64,000 nt of DNA from Actinomycetes bacterium (GTDB lineage: Bacteria; Actinomycetota; Acidimicrobiia; Acidimicrobiales; RAAP-2), in NCBI GenBank assembly GCA_021779855.1, contig JAJXZW010000003.1, positions 1 to 64,000 on the forward strand, written 5' to 3'. Position 1 is the stretch's first letter, and every line of letters begins with the position of its first letter. Both the position numbers and the translations under genes were made by a program. Below the pieces are notes generated by a model. That model searched no databases. It was not told where the DNA came from and worked only from the letters and a program-made list of their open reading frames with translations. Below are positions 44,174 through 52,529 of the stretch, piece by piece.

Positions 44174-44985
44174 AGGACCCCTACGGCCTGGCGGCGCGGG
44201 CGGCCGCCGAGTTGTGCGCGCGCGCCGGGGTCGAGCGCTACGACCTCGCGATCGTGCTGGGCTCGGGCTGGCGCGAGGGCGCGGCGGCCCTCGGCGAGCC
44301 CCAGAGCGTGGTCGTCTCCTCGACGCTGCCGGGCTTCGCCGCGCCGAGTGTGGCCGGCCACGACGGGGCGATCCTCACGGTGCGCCACGCCGGGCGCACC
44401 GTGGCGCTGGTGAGCGGGCGGGTCCACCTCTACGAGGGCCACGACGTTCACCGCGTCGTCCACCCGGTGCGCACGGTCGTGGCCGCCGGGGCCCGCACGG
44501 TCGTCCTCACCAACGCGGCGGGGAGCGTCGACCCCGCGATCGGGCCGGGGTCGGTCGTGGTCGTGCGCGACCACCTCAACCTCACCGGGGCTTCGCCGCT
44601 CGAGGGTCCCGTCCCACCCGCGCCGTTCGCGGGGCGCTTCGTCGACCTCACCGACCTCTACAGCCGCCGGCTGCGCGCGCGCGTCGGCGAGGTGGCCTCC
44701 CTCCCCGAGGGCGTCTACCTCGGCCTGCGCGGCCCCCACTACGAGACCCCGGCGGAGATCGAGATGGCCCGCCGCCTCGGCGCGACGCTGGTCGGGATGT
44801 CGACCGTGCTCGAGGCGATCGCCGCCCGCCACCTCGGCGCCGAGGTGGCGGGTCTCTCGCTCGTGTCGAACTTCGCCGCCGGGGTCAGCCCGGCCCCCCT
44901 CGACCACCGCGAGGTCCTCGAGGCCGGCCAGCGCGCGTCGGCGTCGCTGGGCGAGCTCCTCGCGCGGCTGGTCCCGGTGCTGTGA
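44152..44985 (+). CDS. punA: Purine nucleoside phosphorylase (trimeric, 6-oxopurine type)
   Basis: 277 residues from GTG 44152, the only in-frame start that keeps the N-terminal helix; it overlaps the preceding gene by 22 bp. It phosphorolyses purine (deoxy)nucleosides to base and (deoxy)ribose-1-phosphate. Motifs are AIVLGSGW (phosphate site), VSGRVHLYEGHDVHRVVHPVRT, VLTNAAGSVDP, RGPHYETPAEIEMARRLGA, VGMSTVLEAIAARHLG and SLVSNFAAG. Asn in SNFAAG is the residue that selects 6-oxopurines (inosine, guanosine) in trimeric PNPs. It is coupled to the phosphomutase gene (GTGA). Confidence 0.93.
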   Translation: MAHDRPVEDPYGLAARAAAELCARAGVERYDLAIVLGSGWREGAAALGEPQSVVVSSTLPGFAAPSVAGHDGAILTVRHAGRTVALVSGRVHLYEGHDVHRVVHPVRTVVAAGARTVVLTNAAGSVDPAIGPGSVVVVRDHLNLTGASPLEGPVPPAPFAGRFVDLTDLYSRRLRARVGEVASLPEGVYLGLRGPHYETPAEIEMARRLGATLVGMSTVLEAIAARHLGAEVAGLSLVSNFAAGVSPAPLDHREVLEAGQRASASLGELLARLVPVL

Positions 44986-46631
44986 GCGACTGGGCGGCGC
45001 GGGTGGGCGCGTGGTGCGCGCTCGACCCCGACCAGGACGACCGGGCCACGCTCGAGGCCCTGCTCGCCGCCGGGGACGAGGCGGCCCTCGCGCGCCACTT
45101 CGAGCCGCCGCTGACCTTCGGCACGGCGGGGCTGCGCGGTCCCGAGGAGGCCGGGCCGGCGGGGATGAATCGGGCCACGGTGCGCCGCGCCACCCAGGGG
45201 GTCGTCGCCTGGCTCGCCGAGCGGGGTGCCGCCGACCCCCTCGTGGTCGTCGGCCGCGACGCCCGCCACGGCTCGGAGCGCTTCAACGATGAGGTGGTGG
45301 GCACCCTCCTCGGCGCCGGGGTGAGAGTCCTCGAGATGCCCGGGCCGCTGCCCACCCCGCTCGTGCCCTTCGCCGTCAAGGCGGTCGGGGCGAGCGCCGG
45401 GATCGTCGTCACCGCGAGCCACAACCCGCCCCAGGACAACGGCTACAAGCTCTACGCCGGCGACGGTGCCCAGATCGTCCCGCCCGACGACGAGGTCGTC
45501 GAGCGGCACATGGCCGGTGCGGGACCGGCTCGCCTGGGGACGCGCGGGGCTCCGGGCCACGCGATCGCCGACGACGCGCTCCTCGGGCGCTACCGCGACC
45601 ACCTCCTCGGTCGCTTCGCGGTGGGCGAGAGCGACCTCGCCGTCACCTACACGCCCCTGCACGGCGTGGGCGGGGCGACGGCGACCGACCTGCTCGCGCG
45701 CGCCGGCTACCGCCGCCTGGACGTGGTGGCGGCCCAGTTCGAGCCGGACCCGGCCTTCCCGACCCTGCCCTTCCCCAACCCCGAGGAGCCCGGCGCCCTC
45801 GACCTCGCGATCGAGAGCGCCGAGGCGGCGGGCTCGTCCCTCGTGCTCGCCAACGACCCCGACGCTGACCGGCTCGGGGCGGCCGTGAAGACCCCCCAGG
45901 GCTGGCGCCCGCTGCGCGGTGACGAGATCGGGGCGCTGCTCGCCTCGGCGCTCCTCGAGGGCGCCCGCGCCGAGGGGCGTCTCGTGGCCACCTCGCTCGT
46001 CTCGTCCTCGCTGCTCGCGGCGATGGCCGAGTCGGCCGGTGTCGCCTGCGCGACGACGCTCACGGGCTTCAAGTGGATCGCCCGCGCCGGGGGACCTCGG
46101 GGCCTCGCCTTCGGCTACGAGGAGGCGCTCGGCTTCGCCGTCGACCCCTTCGTGGCCGACAAGGACGGCCTCTCGGCGGCGCTGTGCCTCGCCCGGCTCG
46201 CCCACGAGCTCGCCGCGCGGGGCCAGACCCTGCTCGAGCGCCTGGACGAGATCGAGGCCGCCTTCGGGGTCCACGCGACCTCGTCCCTGTCGGTGCGGGC
46301 TCCGGGCGCCGACGGGTCGGCGCGCGTCGCCGCGGCCGTGGCCGCCCTCGTGGGCGCCCCCCCGGCCCGCCTCGGGGAGCTGGCCGTGACCGGCGTGGAG
46401 GACCTCGCCCGGGGCTGGCGGGGCCTGCCGCCGACGGCGGGGGTGCGCCTGGCCCTGGGCGGGCTGGGCCGGGTGGTCGTGCGCCCCTCGGGCACCGAGC
46501 CCAAGGTGAAGGCGTACCTCGAGCTCACCCCGCCCCGTGAGGGGGGACTGGCGGCCCAGCGGGCCCGCGCCGCGGCGTGGGCCGAGGGGGTCCTCTCAGA
46601 CCTCTCGGCCCGCCTCGAGCTCCGCGCGTAG
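44982..46631 (+). CDS. Phosphohexo/phosphopentomutase (PMM/PGM superfamily)
   Basis: 549 residues from GTG 44982 (GTGA overlap). It is an alpha-D-phosphohexomutase with active Ser146 in VTASHNPPQDNGYK, the metal loop LANDPDADRLG, the sugar loop GYEEALGF and the phosphate-binding VVRPSGTEPKVKAYLE. FGTAGLRGPEEAGPAGMN is the PGM2-like start. PGM2-type enzymes act on (deoxy)ribose-1-phosphate, which fits its coupling to PNP and deoC: it would convert ribose-1-P and deoxyribose-1-P to the 5-phosphates. Mycobacteria keep the same deoD-pmmB pairing. The 3' end overlaps add by 36 bp, tail to tail. Confidence 0.9.
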   Translation: MSDWAARVGAWCALDPDQDDRATLEALLAAGDEAALARHFEPPLTFGTAGLRGPEEAGPAGMNRATVRRATQGVVAWLAERGAADPLVVVGRDARHGSERFNDEVVGTLLGAGVRVLEMPGPLPTPLVPFAVKAVGASAGIVVTASHNPPQDNGYKLYAGDGAQIVPPDDEVVERHMAGAGPARLGTRGAPGHAIADDALLGRYRDHLLGRFAVGESDLAVTYTPLHGVGGATATDLLARAGYRRLDVVAAQFEPDPAFPTLPFPNPEEPGALDLAIESAEAAGSSLVLANDPDADRLGAAVKTPQGWRPLRGDEIGALLASALLEGARAEGRLVATSLVSSSLLAAMAESAGVACATTLTGFKWIARAGGPRGLAFGYEEALGFAVDPFVADKDGLSAALCLARLAHELAARGQTLLERLDEIEAAFGVHATSSLSVRAPGADGSARVAAAVAALVGAPPARLGELAVTGVEDLARGWRGLPPTAGVRLALGGLGRVVVRPSGTEPKVKAYLELTPPREGGLAAQRARAAAWAEGVLSDLSARLELRA

Positions 46632-47702
46632 GGCGGCGTAGCCGGGCTTGATGACCCCGTCGATCAGGGCGAGCCGGTCCGTGAAGCCGTAGAAGGCGCT
46701 CTTGGCCGCGTTGATGGTCAGCCACTGGACGTCCTCGAGGGTCCAGCCGAAGGCCGCCGCGCAGTCGGCGAACTCGCTCGAGAGGGTGATCCCGCTCATG
46801 AGCCGGTTGTCCGTGTTGACCGTGACCCGGAAGCGCAGCCGGCGCAGGCGCTCGATCGGGTGCTCGGCGATGGAGGGCGCCGCCCCGGTGTGCACGTTGG
46901 AGGTGGGGCAGACCTCGAGGGGGATGCGCCGGTCCCTCACGTACGACGAGAGACGGCCCAGCCGGGTCCCGCCCGGTCCCTCGGTGAGGTCGTCGACGAT
47001 GTGCACCCCGTGGCCGAGGCGCTCGGCGTTGCAGAACTGCACCGCCTCCCAGATCGACGGCAGGCCGAACGCCTCCCCGGCGTGGATCGTGAGGTGGAAG
47101 TCCTCGCGCTGGATGAGGTGGAAGGCCCGCAGGTGCTTGGTCGGCGGGAAGCCGTCCTCGGGCCCGGCGATGTCGAAGCCGCACACCCCCTCGTCGCGGA
47201 AGTCCACCGCGACCTGGGCGATCGTCTCGGAGAGCTCGGCCTGGCGCATCGCCGAGAGCAGCGCGCGCACGACGATGGGGTGGCCCTCGCTCTCGGCCTC
47301 CTTGGCGCCCGCGGCGAAGCCGTCGAGCACCGCGCGCACGACCTCGTGCAGGGTGAGCCCGCGCTCGAGGTGCTGCTCGGGGGCGAAGCGGACCTCCGCG
47401 TAGACGACGCCGTCGCGGGCGAGGTCGAGCGCGCACTCGTGGGCGACCCGCTCGAGCTCGTCGCGGGTCTGCATGACCGCGATCGTGTGGGCGAAGCCCT
47501 GGAGGTAGCGCACGAGGTCGGCGCCGGGCTCGTCGACGACGAACCAGCGCGCCAGCTCCTCGACGTCGTAGGTCGGCAGCTTGGCGTAGCCCGACTCGCG
47601 CGCCAGCTCGGCGACCGTCGCCGGGCGCAGGCCCCCGTCGAGGTGGTCGTGCAGGAGGACCTTGGGGGCGCGGCGGATGGTCTCGAGGGCGAGGGCTCCC
47701 AT
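46596..47702 (-). CDS. add: Adenosine deaminase
   Basis: 368 residues from ATG 47702. It deaminates adenosine and deoxyadenosine to (deoxy)inosine, the substrate of the neighbouring PNP. The zinc site is LLHDHLDGGLRP (HxH), HAGEAFGLPSIWEA gives the next His and catalytic Glu, RLGHGV the following His, and VNTDNRLMSG the Asp. It is last in the cdd-deoA-add unit (9-bp gap). Its final 12 codons overlap the end of the convergent phosphomutase gene, an unusually long tail-to-tail overlap. Confidence 0.94.
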   Translation of the reverse strand: MGALALETIRRAPKVLLHDHLDGGLRPATVAELARESGYAKLPTYDVEELARWFVVDEPGADLVRYLQGFAHTIAVMQTRDELERVAHECALDLARDGVVYAEVRFAPEQHLERGLTLHEVVRAVLDGFAAGAKEAESEGHPIVVRALLSAMRQAELSETIAQVAVDFRDEGVCGFDIAGPEDGFPPTKHLRAFHLIQREDFHLTIHAGEAFGLPSIWEAVQFCNAERLGHGVHIVDDLTEGPGGTRLGRLSSYVRDRRIPLEVCPTSNVHTGAAPSIAEHPIERLRRLRFRVTVNTDNRLMSGITLSSEFADCAAAFGWTLEDVQWLTINAAKSAFYGFTDRLALIDGVIKPGYAALRAELEAGREV

Positions 47703-47711
47703 CGGCCTAGG

Positions 47712-48998
47712 CTACCCAGCCCGGCCCTCGACCACCTCGTAGAGCAGTCCCGCCGCGGGCGCCGGACCCTCGCCCACGCTCACCGCACCGAGCGCGACCT
47801 CCCGACCGCTCGCCAGGTGGTCGGGGTCCTCGGCGTGGAGCTCGAGTAGGGGCTGACCGGCCTCGACGACGTCGCCCGGGCGCACCAGGCAGCGCACTCC
47901 CGCGCTCGGTGATACCGGGTCCTCCTTGCGGGCCCGGCCGGCGCCGAGGCGCCAGGCGGCGAGCCCCACCCCGAGGGCGTCGACGCGCCCGACGACGCCC
48001 GCCCGGGGGGCGAGGACCGGCTCGACCAGGGGGGCGCGAGGTAGCGGGGCGTCGGGGTCCCCGCCCTGGGCCGCGACGAGCTCGCGCCAGGCGGCGTGGG
48101 CCGATCCGTCATCCAGGCGCGCCGCGGGGTCATCGTCGATGCCCACGAGCTCGAGCATGTGGCGTGCGAGCGCCACGGTGAGCTCACGCACGTCGGACGG
48201 TCCACCGCCGCGCAGCACGTCCACCGACTCGGTCACCTCGAGGGCGTTCCCGACGGCGACCCCGAGCGGCGTCGACATGTCGGTCAGCTGGGCGCGGGTG
48301 CGCACGCCGTGGGCGTCGCCCAGGGCGACCATCGTGGCGGCGAGCGTGAGCGCCCGGTCCCGATCCTTGATGAACGCCCCGGTGCCCACCTTGACGTCGA
48401 GCACGAGCGCCGAGGTCCCCTCGGCGATCTTCTTCGACATGATCGACGAGGCGATGAGCGGGATCGACTCGACCGTGCCGGTCACGTCGCGCAGGGCGTA
48501 GAGCCGCCGGTCGACCGGGGCCAGCCCCTCTCCGGCGGCACAGATGACGGCGCCCACGCGCTCGAGCTGGTCGAGGACCTCGGCGTTGGAGAGCCGGGCC
48601 CGCCAGCCGGGGATCGACTCGAGCTTGTCGAGGGTCCCGCCGGTGTGGCCGAGTCCGCGGCCCGAGAGCTGGGGGACGGCGGCTCCGCACGCCGCCACCA
48701 GCGGGCAGAGGATGAGGCTGACCTTGTCGCCGACCCCGCCGGTCGAGTGCTTGTCGACGCTCGGGCGCGAGAGGCCCGAGAGGTCGAGCCGCTCGCCCGA
48801 GGCGATCATCCGCGCGGTCCAGGTGGCGAGCTCGCGGCCGTCGAGGCCGTTGAAGAAGATCGCCATGAGCAGCGCCGACATCTGCTCGTCGGCGACCTCA
48901 CCGTCGAGGTAGGCGCGCAGGACCCAGTCGATGGCCCCGTCGTCGAGGACGAGGCCGTCGCGCTTGGCGGTGATGACCTCGACGGCCGAGTAGGTCAT
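47712..48998 (-). CDS. deoA: Thymidine phosphorylase
   Basis: 428 residues from ATG 48998 (MTYSAVEVITAKRDG). It phosphorolyses thymidine and deoxyuridine. DeoA/Pdp signatures are MSALLMAIFFNGLDGRELATWT, SRPSVDKHSTGGVGDKVSLIL, SGRGLGHTGGTLDKLESIPG, SSIMSKKIAEGTSALVLDVKVGTGAF and the C-terminal barrel-sandwich domain. In SIMSKK the Lys is part of the substrate site. The 4-bp overlap with cdd (ATGA) couples cytidine deamination to phosphorolysis. Confidence 0.95.
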   Translation of the reverse strand: MTYSAVEVITAKRDGLVLDDGAIDWVLRAYLDGEVADEQMSALLMAIFFNGLDGRELATWTARMIASGERLDLSGLSRPSVDKHSTGGVGDKVSLILCPLVAACGAAVPQLSGRGLGHTGGTLDKLESIPGWRARLSNAEVLDQLERVGAVICAAGEGLAPVDRRLYALRDVTGTVESIPLIASSIMSKKIAEGTSALVLDVKVGTGAFIKDRDRALTLAATMVALGDAHGVRTRAQLTDMSTPLGVAVGNALEVTESVDVLRGGGPSDVRELTVALARHMLELVGIDDDPAARLDDGSAHAAWRELVAAQGGDPDAPLPRAPLVEPVLAPRAGVVGRVDALGVGLAAWRLGAGRARKEDPVSPSAGVRCLVRPGDVVEAGQPLLELHAEDPDHLASGREVALGAVSVGEGPAPAAGLLYEVVEGRAG

Positions 48999-49414
48999 CG
49001 GCTCGCCCGGTCGGCGAGGTCCCCGGGGCCGAAGGCGTCCGGTAGGAGGCTCGCGAGCGTGCGCGGTGTCGCGCCCTCGCCCTGGTCGACCAGGAGGTCG
49101 CGCCCGCCGTGCTCGTAGAGCAGCTGGCGGCACCGTCCACACGGCGCGAGGGGCTCGCCGTCGCCGGCGACCACGCTCACCGCCACCAGTCGCCCCCCGC
49201 CGGTGCGCGCGAGGTCCGAGACGAGGGAGCACTCGGCGCACAGGGTGAGCCCGTAGCTGGCGTTCTCGACGTTCGAGCCGGTGACCACCCGTCCGTCCTC
49301 GGCGAGGGCGCAGGCGCCCACGCGGACCCCGGAGTAAGGCGCGTAGCTTCGGGTGCTCGCCGCCCGCGCGTCCGCGCGCAGCTCGGCCCAGGGGATCTCG
49401 CGGGGGGTCGTCAC
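48995..49414 (-). CDS. cdd: Cytidine deaminase
   Basis: 139 residues from GTG 49414. It converts (deoxy)cytidine to (deoxy)uridine. The N-terminal SYAPYSGVRVGACAL is diagnostic for the homotetrameric Cdd. Zinc ligands are Cys in NVENASYGLTLCAECSLVSD, with catalytic Glu, and the pair in PCGRCRQLLYE. It is the first gene of cdd-deoA-add, divergent from psuG, with a TACTGT box 8 nt before the start. Confidence 0.95.
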   Translation of the reverse strand: MTTPREIPWAELRADARAASTRSYAPYSGVRVGACALAEDGRVVTGSNVENASYGLTLCAECSLVSDLARTGGGRLVAVSVVAGDGEPLAPCGRCRQLLYEHGGRDLLVDQGEGATPRTLASLLPDAFGPGDLADRASR

Positions 49415-49422
49415 CGGGCCAC

Positions 49423-49432
49423 ACAGTACACT
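49423..49432. promoter_or_regulatory. Overlapping divergent -10 boxes between cdd and psuG
   Basis: TACTGT on the minus strand (49423-49428) is 8 nt before the cdd GTG. TACACT on the plus strand (49427-49432) is 9 nt before the psuG GTG at 49442. The boxes share two bases, so polymerase can probably bind only one direction at a time. Confidence 0.5.
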
Positions 49433-49441
49433 TCGCTCTCC

Positions 49442-50368
49442 GTGGACCCCCTTGCCCCACTGCCCGTCGTCCTCGCCGACGAAGTCGTCGACGCCCGGTC
49501 CAGCGGTCGCGGGGTGGTGGCGCTCGAGACGACGATCGTGGCCCACGGCCTGCCCCACCCGGTCAACCTCGAGGTCGCCGCGGCCTGCGAGGCCGCCGTG
49601 CGGGCGGCCGGCGCGGTGCCGGCGACGATCGCCGTGGTCGGCGGCGCGGTGCGCGTCGGCCTGGCCCCCGAGGAGTTGGCCGCCCTGGCCGACCCGGACC
49701 GCGCGGTCGCCAAGCTCTCGGCCCGCGACGTGGGGGCGTGCGTGGCGAGCGGCGGTGACGGGGCGACCACGGTCGCGGGGACGATCGCGGTCGCGGCGGC
49801 CCTGGGGATCGCCGTTATGGCGACCGGGGGACTGGGTGGCGTACACCGCGGTGCGAGAGAGACCTACGACGAGTCGGCCGACCTCGTGGCGCTCTCGCGC
49901 TACCCGGTCTGTGTGGTCGCCTCCGGCGTGAAGTCGATCCTCGACGTCGGGGCGACGCTCGAGCGTCTCGACACGCTCGGGGTGCCCGTCGTCGGCTACC
50001 GCACCGGGCGCTTCCCCGGCTTCTACCGCCGCGACGCCGGCTTCGACCTGGAGTGGTCGCTCGCAGACCCGGTCCAGGTGGCGCGCGCGTTCGACGCGCA
50101 CCGGGTGCTCTCGCCGACCGGCCTGCTACTCGCCCACCCGATCGCTGAGGCCGACGAGCTCGACGACGACCTCCATCGCGCCGGCCTGGCCGCCGCGGAG
50201 GCGGCCGTCGCGCGCGGAGCGGTGACGGGCAAGGCCGTCACCCCGGTCATGCTGGCCGCCTTCGCCGGGGCCACGGGGGGCGCGAGCGTGGCCGCCAACC
50301 GAGCCCTGGTGGTGGCGAACGCCGGCCTGGCGGGACGGGTCGCGCGCGCGCTGGCCGAACGGCGGTGA
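49442..50368 (+). CDS. psuG: Pseudouridine-5'-phosphate glycosidase
   Basis: 308 residues from GTG 49442. It is the indigoidine-synthase-A-like family: VVALETTIVAHGLPHPVN (start of fold), PATIAVVGGAVRVGLAPEEL, KLSARDVGACVASGGDGATTVAGTI, ATGGLGGVHRGARETYDESADL and VVASGVKSILDVGATLERLDTLGVPVVGY. The catalytic Lys lies in VAKLSARD and the Glu in ALETT. It breaks the C-C glycosidic bond of pseudouridine-5'-phosphate, giving uracil and ribose-5-phosphate. Paired with a PfkB kinase it completes pseudouridine salvage, fitting the nucleoside island. Confidence 0.94.
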   Translation: MDPLAPLPVVLADEVVDARSSGRGVVALETTIVAHGLPHPVNLEVAAACEAAVRAAGAVPATIAVVGGAVRVGLAPEELAALADPDRAVAKLSARDVGACVASGGDGATTVAGTIAVAAALGIAVMATGGLGGVHRGARETYDESADLVALSRYPVCVVASGVKSILDVGATLERLDTLGVPVVGYRTGRFPGFYRRDAGFDLEWSLADPVQVARAFDAHRVLSPTGLLLAHPIAEADELDDDLHRAGLAAAEAAVARGAVTGKAVTPVMLAAFAGATGGASVAANRALVVANAGLAGRVARALAERR

Positions 50369-51252
50369 GCACCGTCGCGGTCGTCGGCGACGTGGTGCTC
50401 GACGTCGTGGTGCGCGTGCGCGCGCCCCTCGCCGCTACCAGCGACACCCCGGCCGAGACGGTGGTCGGCCGCGGCGGGTCGGCCGCCAACGTCGCGGTCG
50501 CGCTGGCCGACGCCGGGTGCACCGTGGCCTTCGTGGGCGCGGCCGGCCGTGACGGCGCCGCCCGACTGGTCGAGGACGACCTCGCGCGCCACGGGGTGCG
50601 GGCCCACCTGCTGCGCGCCGGCGCCACGACCGGGACGGTCGTGGCGCTCGTCGACGAGGGCGGTCAGCGGGCCATGCTCACCGACCGCGGGGCCAACGGA
50701 GCGCTGAGCGCCGAGGCGGTGGCGGCGGTGCTGCCGGGCGACGCGACGCACCTGCACGTCTCGGGCTACACCGTCCTCGACGAGCGGACCCGTGCCGCCG
50801 CCACGACGCTCCTCGGTCGGGCCCGCGACGCGGGCTGGTCGACCTCGGTCGACGCCTGCTCGGTGGCCCCCCTGCGCGCGATCGGGCCGACGGTCTTCGT
50901 CGCGGCGACGCGCGCGTCCGCGATGCTCTTCGCCAACGCCGAGGAGGCCACGGCGCTGTCGGGGTGGGACGACCCCGACGAGGCCCTCGGGGCGCTCGCC
51001 GGCGTCTACACCGAGGTCCTGGTCACTCGGGGCGCCGACGGCGCGGCGGCGGCCCGTGGGCTCGACCGGGCCCGGGTCGGCGCGCAAGCCACGACGGTCG
51101 TGGACACCACCGGGGCGGGGGACGCGGCCTCGGGGGCGTACCTCGCGGCGCGGCTCGCGGGCGGGAGCCTGACCGACGCCCTGGAGGCGGCGATGGCCGC
51201 CGCGGCGCGCGTCGTCGGCGGGCTGGGGGCGGTCCCCTACTCGCGCGAGTAG
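50365..51252 (+). CDS. psuK: PfkB-family kinase, probable pseudouridine kinase
   Basis: 295 residues from GTG 50365 (GTGA overlap with psuG). The PfkB motifs are GRGGSAANVAVALADAGCTVAFVGAAGRD near the N-terminus and the catalytic VVDTTGAGDAASGAYLAARLAGG. Directly linked to psuG, it most likely phosphorylates pseudouridine at the 5' position. A ribokinase or other nucleoside kinase is possible. The last codons lie inside a 22-bp palindrome shared with the convergent ABC permease gene, so it ends PYSRE. Confidence 0.88.
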   Translation: MSTVAVVGDVVLDVVVRVRAPLAATSDTPAETVVGRGGSAANVAVALADAGCTVAFVGAAGRDGAARLVEDDLARHGVRAHLLRAGATTGTVVALVDEGGQRAMLTDRGANGALSAEAVAAVLPGDATHLHVSGYTVLDERTRAAATTLLGRARDAGWSTSVDACSVAPLRAIGPTVFVAATRASAMLFANAEEATALSGWDDPDEALGALAGVYTEVLVTRGADGAAAARGLDRARVGAQATTVVDTTGAGDAASGAYLAARLAGGSLTDALEAAMAAAARVVGGLGAVPYSRE

Positions 51253-51255
51253 GGG
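51234..51255. terminator. Perfect 22-bp palindrome inside both gene ends, candidate bidirectional terminator
   Basis: Bases 51234-51244 and 51245-51255 are exact reverse complements (half-site CCCCTACTCGC). Read on either strand it encodes PYSRE-stop in the frame used by that strand's gene. The coding regions overlap here by 16 bp. Confidence 0.7.
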
Positions 51256-52529
51256 ATGCCGTCGGCGGCCGGGGGGCGGACCCGGCCGACGAGTCCCGCG
51301 CTCACCGCGATGGTGATGAGGTAGGGGAACATCAAGAGGATCTCGGTCGAGATGGGCACCTGGTACGACTGGAGGTTGTAGGCGAGGTAGGCCGACACCC
51401 CGAAGAGGGTGCACGCGGCGACCGCGCCCGAGGGCCGCCAGCGCCCGAAGATCATCGCCGCGAGGGCGATGTAGCCGAAGCCCGAGGTGATCGAGGGGGT
51501 GAACTGTCCCTGGATGGCGGCGAAGGCGACCCCGCCGACCCCGGCTACCGCGCCCCCGAGGATGACGTTGACGTAGCGGGTCCGCTCTACGCTGATCCCC
51601 ACGGCGGCCGCCGCCTGGGGGTGCTCGCCCACCGCACGTACCCGTAGGCCCCAGCGGGTCCGGAAGAGGGCGAAGCTCACCAGGCCCACCAGCACCAGCA
51701 TGAGGTAGAAGAAGCCCGTCTCGTCGAAGAAGGTCGGACCGATGATCGGGATCTTCATCAGTCCCGGGATGGCGAGGTTGGAAGCGATGTTGCCGTTGTT
51801 GAGGTTGGGGTAGGGGGTGAGCACCCAGGAGTTGAAGTAGCTGGCGAGCCCGGTGAACATCGTGACGATCACGACGCCCACGATGATCTGGTCCGACAGG
51901 TACCGGATGGCGAGGAAGGCGAGGAGCCAGCCCAGCAGCGCGCCGATGACCAGCCCGCCCACCGTGGCGAGCAGCCAGTTGTTGGTCGCCGAATCGATCA
52001 TCTCGCCCACTAGGTAGCCCCCGAGGAACTGCCCCTCGATCGCGATGTTGACGACGCCGGCCCGCTCGCACAGGATGCCCGAGAGCGAGCCGTAGATCAG
52101 GATCATCGTTATGGCCGCGCTGCCGACCAGGATGGCCGTGACGTTGATGAAGGGCACCTGGGAGGGTCCGGGCTGGCGGCTCGCCCACACCAGGACCGCG
52201 ACCAGGAAGACGATGGCCATCAGTCCGACCCGGACCATGGCCCCCTTGGCCAGGCGGCGCACGAGCACCTCGGCGCCCAGGGCCACGATGACCGCGCCGA
52301 GCAGGACGAGGGTCCACTCCGTGGGCAGGGTGAGGTTGGCCAGGTGCCAGGGCGCGCCGTGGCTGACGTCGATCGGGGTGAAGGTGAGCGTCGAGTGCGG
52401 CGCCGTGCCCGTGCCCACGCCCATCCCGAACATCGTGAAGAGCCCCACCACGACGATGAACCACCCGATCGCCTTGGTCCGCCCGAGGGGCTGGCGGACC
52501 TTCGCGGCGCTCGCAGCGAGAGTCGTCAC
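51237..52529 (-). CDS. Nucleoside ABC transporter permease (BmpA system, second permease)
   Basis: 430 residues from GTG 52529 (GTGA overlap with the first permease). It has about ten hydrophobic spans and belongs to the branched-chain/ribose-like permease family used with BMP binding proteins. Diagnostic stretches are ILCERAGVVNIAIEGQFLGGYL (the N-I-x-x-E-G segment) and FRTRWGLRVRAVGEHPQAAAAVGISV (R-A-V-G-E/N-x-P-x-A-A). The N-terminal ~100 residues add extra spans before the core. It ends in the shared palindrome (PYSRE), convergent with psuK. Confidence 0.9.
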   Translation of the reverse strand: MTTLAASAAKVRQPLGRTKAIGWFIVVVGLFTMFGMGVGTGTAPHSTLTFTPIDVSHGAPWHLANLTLPTEWTLVLLGAVIVALGAEVLVRRLAKGAMVRVGLMAIVFLVAVLVWASRQPGPSQVPFINVTAILVGSAAITMILIYGSLSGILCERAGVVNIAIEGQFLGGYLVGEMIDSATNNWLLATVGGLVIGALLGWLLAFLAIRYLSDQIIVGVVIVTMFTGLASYFNSWVLTPYPNLNNGNIASNLAIPGLMKIPIIGPTFFDETGFFYLMLVLVGLVSFALFRTRWGLRVRAVGEHPQAAAAVGISVERTRYVNVILGGAVAGVGGVAFAAIQGQFTPSITSGFGYIALAAMIFGRWRPSGAVAACTLFGVSAYLAYNLQSYQVPISTEILLMFPYLITIAVSAGLVGRVRPPAADGIPYSRE

